Part shown: piece by piece, positions 54,985-64,000 of the stretch
How the letters are laid out: each line of letters starts with the position of its first letter
Numbering within the stretch: position 1 is the stretch's first letter
DNA from: Beta vulgaris subsp. vulgaris
Lineage: Eukaryota > Streptophyta > Magnoliopsida > Caryophyllales > Amaranthaceae
Assembly (NCBI RefSeq): GCF_026745355.1
Contig: NC_079207.1
Coordinates: 11,227,625 to 11,291,624, forward strand
Direction: 5' to 3'
Length of the DNA: 64,000 bases
Made by a program: the position numbers and the translations under genes
The notes under the pieces: generated by a model
Database searches by the model: none
Seen by the model: only the letters and a program-made list of their open reading frames with translations
Told to the model about the DNA's origin: nothing

Positions 54985-55893
54985 GATAGAGTATATTTCA
55001 TTCATTCAAAGGGTTTTTGCATTCGTTAGCTACTGTATCACGTCTTGATGGTAATACTTTGTTAAACAATATATAGAAACTTTTAGGCATATTATGTTGT
55101 GTTTAGTTATTGATATTGCAACTTGCATATTACATAACCTATAATTTTTTATAGCAATTCTTTTTCATATTATTATACCCACGTTTTATTTACAGATGAT
55201 GAAGTGTAGGAGAGCCACTCAATATCATTATCAAAACTAATATGCAATTACTATCATTTCTAAAATATACTTATCTTATTGGAAAGGAATGATAGATTCT
55301 AAGGGTTGTTTTTCATTATTTTATACTTGATTTATGGAATAGGAATGTGAAGATAAAAAAGCAACAAAATATGAATGATTCACCAAATGTTGCAGAGATT
55401 TATACAATTGTAATAACTTAATCAAAGCCTCATATAATGTGATAGCATATGTGTTAATTTGACTAATGGGGAAAAATTAGAGTACTAATATAGTTATGCA
55501 TATCTCACAATACCATTTATTATAAATTTGTAAATACTCAATTTAGAAGGTGCATTAGAGTGTATAGGAGTGTATACCAAGTCCTAAATGCAGCCTAATC
55601 TATAAAGTTAACTGAATTAGATGATAACGTAGGAACCGATCCGAACTGATTGGAACTGAACTGAACTATTTACAACCGAATTGAGCTGAATCGAACTGAA
55701 CTAAAAATAAGTTGGGGAGAGCATACCTTAACTATCATAAGTTTTACAGCACAACCATCCATTTAAAGTCTTAGATTTATACCTTCCATTTTTATTGTAA
55801 TTTTTTGTAGATCTAATTTACTTCAACAGTATAACTAATTTCCACGATTTTTTCTCTCTCTTGATCTACCTAATTACAAATTATTTTGCTTAT
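54985..55893. other. AT-rich intergenic DNA with a ctgaa/gaact block
   Basis: No gene recognised. At 55620-55710 there is a degenerate repeat of gaactga/ccgaact words (about eight copies), probably a decayed minisatellite. Confidence 0.5.
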
Positions 55894-56378
55894 CCTTGCT
55901 CCATCTCCAGTTCAAACATATATGGAGAAAATTCCAGATTTTTCCTGCAAAAGTTGTGTTTATGCGAAATTTTTTAGGGTTGTTTGAGGTGAGTGAACAC
56001 GAACAAAGAAGAATTGAAGATGATTTCGGTGTCGGGTCTGCTTCAAAGCTTCTCGATGTCTTTGGCGTTGGCAGCGGTAGCGAAGGTGTTGGTTCTGGTG
56101 GTGGTTGCGGCAGCCGTGTCAGCCATTGATGGGCTGCTTCTTACTTTCATTTTGGCTGTTTATGTTGGTGCTATGTAGAATGTATCGCTTTAGTCGGAAA
56201 TTCGAATTTACAAGTTCATCAGCCTTGAATTGAGCTGATTTAAGATTTAGAAAATTGTAGAGAACATTTTGCTTGTAAAATGCATTTGAACTTACTACGT
56301 TCTGCTCTGAATTTCATGAGTTTATTGATCTGGGACTACGGAGGAATGACCGCGTGTGCTTTAGTGATTGATTCGGTG
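55894..56378 (+). repeat. Duplicated 485-bp segment, copy 2
   Basis: Same orientation as 35388-35872 and about 95-97% identical. It is interrupted at 56377 by the gypsy LTR, so its original right end lies beyond that element. This copy keeps an uninterrupted small ORF. Upstream sequence differs completely from that of copy 1, which sets a sharp left edge at ccttgctcc. Confidence 0.88.
56020..56178 (+). CDS. Small hydrophobic ORF in the duplicated segment (hypothetical)
   Basis: 52 codons starting at atgatttcggtg, with a purine-rich context (gaagATG). An in-frame upstream ATG at 55993 would add nine residues. After a polar start (MISVSGLLQSFSMS), the remainder is almost wholly hydrophobic: LALAAVAKVLVLVVVAAAV, then AIDGLLLTFILAVYVGAM. 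It could form one or two membrane helices. I do not recognise a family. The equivalent ORF in copy 1 is destroyed, and this segment could also be just a first exon or part of a transposon. Whether it is translated is unknown. Confidence 0.3.
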   Translation: MISVSGLLQSFSMSLALAAVAKVLVLVVVAAAVSAIDGLLLTFILAVYVGAM

Positions 56379-58114
56379 TAACACCCCCAAATTACTCACT
56401 TTTAAATAAATAATTTAATAAATAATATTTGAGTAATTTAGGAGTATTACCGCCACGTGACTAACACGCTTTCGGCAACCAACTACTAACTAACCAAAAT
56501 AACTTGCAGCGGAAGACTTTAACCAAAAATAATAATACTTCTTTATTAATAAAAGTAAATATTGTCTCAAACTCAAGATGAATGAAACATTCTAATCTAG
56601 GTGAAGATCCCTTCCTAGTATGCTCCCATGCACATCCAAAATTCACCTGCAAATCTGCTTACCAAAAAGGTAAACAGGGCAAAGCCAAATAGGAAAAAAA
56701 ATACGCGTCAGTATAAAACTGAGTACGAAATGTACTAGATAAGTAACACATTTGTTAGTTCGTCATAATTTTTCATTTCGAAAACTCCATCACCAAAATT
56801 CAAGAATAACTCTTTAAGAATAAACTATTTTCAAACACTTAATAATAATTCAAGAATAACATTTTAAGAACAAACTCTTCCAAACACTTGAATAATAATT
56901 CAAGAACAACAAGAACAAACTTTCCAAACACTTGAATAGTAATTCAAGAATAACCTTTTAAGAATAAACTCTTTCCAAACAACTTGGATTAAAAATAATC
57001 CTGAAAACAATTCCTCTTCTTATCTCCCCTTCTATTTTGCTAAGTGTGCACACCCCCAAGCTAGTCATCCCATCACGGAGCTATATCAAGGGGTAACTAT
57101 AATTGCCAACAAGTGGACTTTGAATCTCTTGATATTAATCAAGCGGAAATAATAATATGACTTGTAAGTCATGAATAAACCTCCTTTCCTCATAAACAAC
57201 TTTTTGAACATTCAAAGTTCATAAAAACCAATCAACCTTTCCTTGTAAAAATAATTTAATTTTCCAAAAAGGATAACAAAACTTCTATATAAAATGATTG
57301 ATAAATCATTCCTTCTTTTCACTTTCAAGAGTGAATAATAAAACATTGTAACCATTTTAAACCAAATTTCTAAACCAATCCAACCAATAAAATCAATAAA
57401 CAACTTTATCATATAAACCACATTTTAAAAGATCTAGCTACATAACGTACCTTGATCTTGCACAAAAGTATACTAGTATCTTCACTTTCTTAATCTTGAC
57501 GATCTCCTAACAAACCAATAATAAAATCTAATAAGTAACTTACACATGAACTTAATCATGAATTAAACATGAATACCTATCATGAGCATAATATTTTTGA
57601 GTAAGAAAATGAAAATTTTTTTCTTAACCAAAGAGAAATTGAACTTGAATAAGAAATATAAAACTAGAATAGATAAGAAGAGAAAGAAGAACTTGAAGTA
57701 TGGATATTCTCAAAGTTTTTGTGTGGAAAAGATGGCTAAAGGTGTGGGGTATTTATAGGAGTAGAATAGGTAGTACTTAATTTTAAAATTAAAGAGTTTG
57801 TAACCTTCACCATAAATTAGGAGATTAAACCAAGATTTGTAACCTTCATCATAAATTTGGAAAACAAAACTCCCCATTACTTCACAATCCCGTCAAAATA
57901 ATGGCCTAAAAAAAATTTTTTTTTTTTTTTTTTTTTGGTTTTTTGAATAATTTGACTAGGATTTAAACCAAAAGTTTAACAAATCAATTTTGGCGCCATC
58001 TTCCGCCAAAATAATTTAAAACATGAAATGCTAAAATACCCTTTGCTTAAAATATTTATTTTAGAAAATATAATTATTAATTAATAAATAAATACTAAAA
58101 TATGGGGTATTACA
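56377..58114 (-). repeat. Gypsy 3' LTR
   Basis: 1738 bp, tgtaacacccccaaattact to ggggtattaca, with TGTAA/TTACA inverted ends. It is followed directly by the polypurine tract (minus: ttttaaggggggtagac). It includes repeated words aataattcaagaata and caaacactt at 56790-56970. Confidence 0.85.
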
Positions 58115-58313
58115 GTCTACCCCCCTTAAAAGAAGTTTCGACCTCGAAACAAGACAAAAAGTCATAATCACTTTCCAAAAAGGATTAAAATTAAAATTGT
58201 AGTTTCTAACTCAAATGCTCATGTCTAAAATGCATATAATGACTCAAAAATATGCTAAAATGAATAACTATAGTAAAGCGCAAACTCTATCGCATTCTAC
58301 CCCCCTTAAAAGG
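58115..58313 (-). repeat. Polypurine tract region present twice
   Basis: tctaccccccttaaaag followed by gtttcgacctcgaaac at 58116-58150, and ttctaccccccttaaaag followed by gttacgaccccgtaac at 58296-58330. The spacing is 181 bp. On the minus strand both read as strong polypurine tracts, and each is accompanied by its own short inverted repeat. Confidence 0.85.
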
Positions 58314-61300
58314 AGTTACGACCCCGTAACTCGACAACTAACCTCGAAAAACAACGCCGGATATTTCTTGCGCATATCCGCCTCTGCTTCCCATGTTGCT
58401 TCCTCAGTCTGATGGTTTGACCATAATACTTTGACTAATCTTACATCCTTAGTCGAGTACTTCTAACTTTACTATCAAGGATTCTTACAGGTCTTTCCTC
58501 GTAAGTCAAACTATCATCTAATTCAATGGTCTCAGGTTGCAGCACATGAGACACATCCGAATATACTTCCTTAACTGAGATATATGGAAAACATCATGGA
58601 CTCGACTTAAATCATTTGGCAAATCAACTTATATGCCACTTTTCCGATCTTCTTTAACACCTCATATGGCCCGATATACTTTGGCTTAACTTTCCTTCTT
58701 CCCAAATCGCATCACCCCTTTCATTGGAGATATTTTCAACAATACCTTCTCCCCAACCTGAAACTCTTCATCCCTTCGCTTCAAATCAGCATAACTCTTC
58801 TGCGATCTTGAGCTGCTTTGATTTTTCTTGAATCACTTTCACCTGCTTCACCGTCTCTTCGAGGAATCTCGGTCCAAGCACCACGTTTCACTAATATCAT
58901 TCCAGCAGACTGGACTTCTACACTTCCGACCATACAAAGCCTCAAACGGAGCCATACCAATACTTGCATGATGACTGTTGTTGTAGGAAAATTCTATTAA
59001 ATCCAAGAAATCCTCCCACGAACCCTGATACTCCATAACACAAGATCGCAACATATCTTCTAAAGTCTGAATTGTTCGTTCTGTTTGCCATCTGTAGCCG
59101 GATGAAAAGCTGTTACTCATTAACAAATTAGTACCCAAAGCCTTCTGCAAACTCTGCCAAAAGTTGGACAAGAATCGTGAATCACGATCCAAACAATGTC
59201 CTTAGGCACACCATGATATTTCACCACCCACTTCACATATGCTTTAGCCAATTGATCCATCGACCAAGTATTCTTCATAGGTATGAAAGTTGCAGATTTA
59301 GTTAACGATCTACCACTACCCAAATTGTATCATTTCCAGCCTTAGTTCTTGGTAATGCAGACACAAAATCCATTGATATAGAATCCCATTTCCAACTCGG
59401 AATATCCAGAGGTTGAACCTTCCCTTGCGGCCTCTTGTGCTCAAACTTGACCTTTTGACATGTGAGACACTTAGCCACGAACTCTGCTACCTCTCGCTTC
59501 ATGTTTGGCCACCAGAACATTATACAACTTATCACCACCTGGGTGTACTGAATAAGGTGAGCTATGAGCTTCTTCCATTAATTTCCGCTTCAACTCTTCT
59601 CTATTACTTGGTATACACCACCTCCCCTTGAACCGAATACTTCCATCATCGGCTATCTGGAAATCCGACACCTGACCATCCGGATCTTCTCTCGAATCTT
59701 TTCTAACTTTCATCCTTTGATTGACCTCCCTAATCTCATCATAGATTGAGGGTTGAATCGACAAAGAACCCAATAATTCTTCAACACCCCTTCTTCTAGT
59801 ACCTCCAATGACATTTTCTGAAACTCGACACATAACTGACTGGGCAGCACCATTGCATTAACTGAATGACTCGACTTTCGACTCAATGCATCAGCAACAA
59901 CATTAGCTTTCCCTTCATGATACTGGATCTCAGATCATAATCCTTGATCAACTCCAACCACCTCCTCTGCCTCATGTTCAACTCCTTCTGAGTGAAAATA
60001 TACTTTAAGCTCTTATGATCCGTGTACAACTTACACGTTGCCCCATACAAGTAGTGTCGCCATATCTTCAAAGCAAACACTATTGCAGCTAATTCAAGAT
60101 CATGGTTTGATAATTCACCTCATATGGTTTTAACTGCCTAGAAGCATAAGCATGACCTTCCGGTTCTGCATCAATACACACCCTAACCCAAATTTCGAAG
60201 CATCATATAAACATCATACTGCTGGCTTTCATCAGGTAGAGCCAAAACGGTGTTGTAGTCAACCTTTCCTTCAACGCCGAAAAAGCTTCCTCACACTCTG
60301 GAGTCCAAACAAACTTACATTCTTTCTTCATCAGGCTAGTCATTGGTCTCGATATCTTTGAGAAATCCTTTACAAATCTTCGATAGTAACCAGCTAACCC
60401 AAGGAAACTCCTTATATCAACACCGTCTTCGGTGTTGGCCATCGCGCACCGCTTGAATCTTAGTAGGATCCACGAAACTCCTTCCTTTGAGATAACATGT
60501 CCTAAAAATGCAACCTCATCCAACCAAAACTCACACTTAGAGAGCTTGGCGTACAACTTATGCTCTCTTAGGGTGGACAAAACTTCCCTCAAATGCAGCT
60601 CATGACACTCCTATCCTTGAATATATCAAAATATCATCTATAAACACAACCACATATTTATCCAAGTATGGCCTGAAAACCTATGCATCAAATCCATGAA
60701 CACTGCAGGTGCATTGTCAGACCAAACGGCATCACTGTAACTCATAGTGACCATACGCGTCCTAAACGCAGTCTTAGAATATCACCCTCAGCAATCCTCA
60801 ATTGGTGATAACCTGACCTAAATCTATCTTCGAGAAAATCCCGCTCCTTTCAACTGTCAAATAAATCATCATTCTCGGAAGCGATACTTATTCTTGATCG
60901 TCACATTGTTCAACTCCCGATAATCAATGCACAACCTCAAACTACCATCCTTCTTTTTCACGAACAATACAGGTGCCCCAAGGAGACGAACTAGGTCTTA
61001 TATACCTTTTCCAAAAAACTCCTCCAACTGAAGTTTTAACTCTTTCATCTTAGTTGGAGCCATTCTATACGGAGCCTTTGAAATAGGTCCGATTCCTGGC
61101 ATTAAGTCTACGTGAACTCAAGATCCCTAACGGTGGCAACCCGGTATCTCTTCAGGAAACACATCAGGAAACTCAGATACGACTGGATCTCCCTATTCTC
61201 ATCTTCCTTTTCAATCCTCTGAACTCCACATAAGAATAAGGACACCCCTTCTTCACATAAGATTGAATTCTCATCGCAGACACTATCTTCATTCCCTTCT

Positions 61301-62783
61301 CCTTCCCAAGCTTCCTATAAGTCACCCTTTCTTTCTTGGACCGACTAAGGACACCTTCTAGGCCTCACAATCAAGTTGAGCCTTGAATCTTCCCAACCAA
61401 TCCATCCCCAAAACCACATCGAGGTCTGACAAATCAAACTCAACTAAGTCGGATGGAAAGTTCACCCCAACTATCACTAAAGGTACTTGACTATGCAACC
61501 TAGTACAATTAAACATTTCCCCTGATGGCAATGCAATTTCTAATGAAATAGACACTGGACTGCTTAACTGGAGCTTTATACTAAAGTGCTAGAAATAAAT
61601 GAATGAGATGCTCCTGAATCAAATAACACTTTGACAGACAAGGAATTAATAAAAAGGTTCCAACTACTACCTCAGAAACATTCTGAGCCTCACGGCGGTT
61701 CATGACGAAAACTCTGCCTTTAGACTGATTTCCCATCCCTGGTTTAACACCAGCATTGGAAGAAGCTAACTTCTGTTGATCATTCTGAGGTGCCTTACTA
61801 CTCGGGTCAGGTTTGACTGCAGGTTCTCCACCAGCTTTTCTAAAGCACTCATATCACGGTGCCCCAATTTCTGACAATAATGGCATGTCACCAAGTTGCC
61901 TTGACAATCTTTCCAGTGGTTTCTTATCACACCTTTTGCAAAAAAAGGTTCTCTCAGCTTTCTTCCCATTCCTTGGTTCCCATTAGGCTTCCGACTAGGT
62001 ACCTATTATCTTTCTCAGTTTGGTTAAATCCACCATTGGCTTAGGCTTCTTATCTCCAATTTGTTGGTTCCCATTGTTGTTATACTTCCTTTCCCCAGAG
62101 GAAGTCCCTTCAATCTCTCTTCCTTTAATCCCATATAAGTGAGCAGCTCTACCATAATTTCATCAAGAGTCTCAAAAGTTACTCCTCCCAGCTTACTTTG
62201 GAGAGTTAAGGTTAACCCTTGCTCAAACCTTTGGGCCTTAAAGTCTCAGATGGTACTATCTCAGGTGCGAACCTCATAACTCCAAAAATTTGCTATAATA
62301 CTCATTAACAGACATAGTCCCCATTCTCAGATTGGTGAACTCCATAGCCTTTTGCTTCCTTAAGTACGCAGGATAAAACTTATCCTCAGGCTCTTTAAAC
62401 TCGTTCCACCCAAAGTTCGGATCCTCTAAAAGATCATCTTTTCGTTGTTTCCACCAAGGTCTGCCTCATCTCTCAAATAATAAACACATTATTAACTCTA
62501 AGGTTTTCAGGGCACACTATGGCATCAAAAAGCTTATCAAATTCTCGATCCAGTTTTCTAAGCTAGCTGGGTCCTCTTTCCCATGGTAAGTCGGAGGTTT
62601 GACAGCTGCTACCCTCTTAAAGACCTCACCAAAACTATCAGTCTCACTCTGCTTGGTTTCTTGATTAGCTATCACTTGAGTGATGTTTTCAGTGATCTTT
62701 GCTAGCCTTCTAACCATAGAACCATACTCCTTCTCCTTCTTTCTGCCATTTGCTAGGAGTAAAGTGTTTGAGTAAATATACAT
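58314..62783 (-). pseudogene. Gypsy gag-pol remnant
   Basis: Minus-strand order: gag at 62783-62517 (EVFKRVAAVKPPTYHGKEDP), knuckle CHYCQKLGHRD near 61880, and protease region with VVLGMDWLG near 61410. RT comes next in pieces, with [20 protein letters not shown] near 60930, a damaged catalytic box near 60640, and LYAKLSKCEFWLDEVAFLGH and IRSFLGLAGYYRRFVKDF (60570-60360). RNase H has [20 protein letters not shown] near 60010. Integrase has VHPGGDKLYN and CLTCQKVKFEH (zinc finger), MDFVSALPRTKAGNDTIW and DRDSRFLSNFWQSL. Its C-terminal tail has EERPVRIL and VKVLWSNH-like sequence near 58420, like a chromodomain region. More than ten frame breaks exist, so it is dead. Confidence 0.88.
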
Positions 62784-63081
62784 ATATAAACATTCAGAGA
62801 ATACTGTCTATCTACCAAACAATTCAATAAATAACCATGTCATATAACTAGTTCAAAATATAGCAATCACATATTTCGTACATCACGGCCAAATATGAGG
62901 CCTTATTCATAACAACTACTAGAACATTTGAGTGTATCAAAATATTCTTAAGACAACTAGGCCGTTTCATGGCCGAAACAAAACTATATATTCCTCTGGT
63001 TACTGGAGACTTCAAACTCTGGGTAGCCCGCCTCAATAACATTCTCCAACTCGTCAATAGCCATATAATCATATTGGCCTG

Positions 63082-64000
63082 TGTTGAGTCATGTAGTATT
63101 TTGATGATTATAAACAAATGATGATTATCTTATTAACATGTGTGTTTGAGATGTGCATATTACATTAACATGAAACAAGTCATCAAAGGTTGAATATATC
63201 ACATCATGAAGGTCTTCCCACAAGTGAAGTTCCTAAAAGAGTTCCGATAAGGAACACAACTAGAGCGGTCCTAGGTACATCCTATGAGGAACATTGAATA
63301 TGAAGATTCTGGAGCAGTTCCTGAGTGGGAAGCAGCAATATACGTTTCAGAGTTGAAACAAGAAGTTCCTGAGCAGGAACTATGAGTGCGAAGTTTCTTA
63401 AAGGAACTAGCACACTGAAGTTCCAAAGGTGGAGCATCAACATGCGTTCTTGAGTCGGAGCAGCATGGAGCATGAAGCAGAAAATATGAGTTTATTTTCT
63501 AGGATTCATGTAAGTATGTGGAAACGTGAAAGTAATGGAACAAGGTCTAAAGGAACTCGTAAGGTCAAAGGAACTCGTGGAACTTAGAGTCAAAAGTATT
63601 TAAGAGTCAATACATCTGATGCATATTATTATCTTAATCTATAAGAATTATTAAGAGTTATTTCTTAATAAATCTCTACATGGTTAAATATTTATAAATA
63701 ATATGTGTTAGTTGTTTAGGATAAGTTTTAGTTTAAAATAAAAGATATGTTTAGTTTTAAAATAAAAGATAAGTTTTTAATAAAATCGGTATCTTTAGGA
63801 ATCTGATTTTATTTAATTTAATTTTATCTTTTTAATTTTTGGAAAATAAAAAGGCTAGATTTACAATACGTATAATGAGTGTTGTTAAAAAACTTGTATG
63901 TCTGTTCCTCTCTAAAGGAACAGACGTGGTAGTCTATTAATCTAAGTTAAAGGAACTAACTATTACAAGGAACTAGACTTAGGCGTGCAGTAATATAACG
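63082..64000 (+). mobile_element. Partial LTR of another retrotransposon
   Basis: Starts tgttgagtcatgtagtattt and continues to the window end with no CA terminus reached. The opening (tgttga...attttgatgattataaaca) is typical of long copia LTRs (SIRE/TAR-like, inference). It also resembles the start of the solo LTR at 40593 (tgttg...tattttgataatgacaaa). The first 450 bp are dense in gttcc/ggaac words that form inverted repeats. Orientation and length of the full element cannot be known from this window. Confidence 0.65.

Larger units (their letters stand above)
56377..63081 (-). mobile_element. Ty3/gypsy element, decayed, 5' side outside or truncated
   Basis: Left LTR 56377-58114, then in minus orientation integrase with a chromodomain-like tail, RNase H, RT, protease and gag up to 62783. 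Domain order RT-RNase H-integrase identifies Ty3/gypsy. The post-integrase segment suggests a chromovirus of Tekay/Del type (inference). Many frameshifts and stops are present. A second LTR of this family is not seen because another LTR begins at 63082, which interrupts or replaces its leader. Confidence 0.88.

Overview
This window reads as nuclear DNA of a flowering plant, most likely a eudicot. The evidence is its AT-richness, an intronless DREB/ERF gene of the RAP2-4 type, a second gene with spliced GT-AG exons, tRNA-derived SINEs, L1-type LINEs with plant-style RNase H tails, Ty1/copia and Ty3/gypsy elements, a CACTA element, a Helitron, Stowaway and hAT MITEs, and an old plastid DNA insertion carrying rbcL. 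I cannot name the species. A run of exactly 1000 N (342-1341) is an assembly gap.

Only two host protein genes can be supported with confidence, both on the minus strand. One is the AP2/ERF factor at 7834-8685. The other is a four-exon gene of unknown function at 23728-25535, coding for 379 residues. A possible fragment of a plus-strand gene flanks the gap (exon-like block near 1654-1719, splice-acceptor-like site near 2676), but the evidence is weak.

Layout: 1-6.4 kb holds the gap, a 45-bp duplication, an alternating 51-bp minisatellite, a Helitron-type 3' end, an (AT)n tract, two inverted copies of one SINE family and a weak LINE remnant. 7.0-9.0 kb holds a Harbinger-type MITE and the ERF gene. 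9.2-20.0 kb is one degraded LINE (TSD tatgtatcaa) broken up by a hAT MITE and a 6.1-kb copia element (TSD aagtc). 21.6-22.55 kb is a TTA-flanked TIR element carrying an array of palindromes and an AAT microsatellite. 22.8-26.2 kb holds a probable solo LTR, a SINE head, the four-exon gene and a SINE with a 15-bp TSD beside its promoter. 26.3-31.7 kb holds a LINE scrap, MITEs, a dimeric foldback element and two related poly(A) retroposons.

31.9-36.6 kb is a TTA-flanked TIR element with a 3.2-kb LINE inside it and a segment that recurs at 55.9 kb. 38.2-39.7 kb is plastid-derived DNA (rbcL to its downstream spacer) split by a hAT MITE. 40.2-42.8 kb is a CACTA element holding a solo LTR. 45.3-50.0 kb is a young copia element with identical 139-bp LTRs. 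50.0-52.3 kb is a minus-strand Helitron with two 3' terminator signals. 56.4 kb to the end is a decayed gypsy element interrupted by another LTR that runs off the window.

The window is therefore mainly a record of nested transposition around two ordinary plant genes. I do not see a coherent new biological system. The most unusual items are the dimeric foldback element, the array of palindromes inside a TIR element, the duplicated segment with a small hydrophobic ORF, the double-terminator Helitron, and an inverted repeat spanning a PPT/LTR junction.
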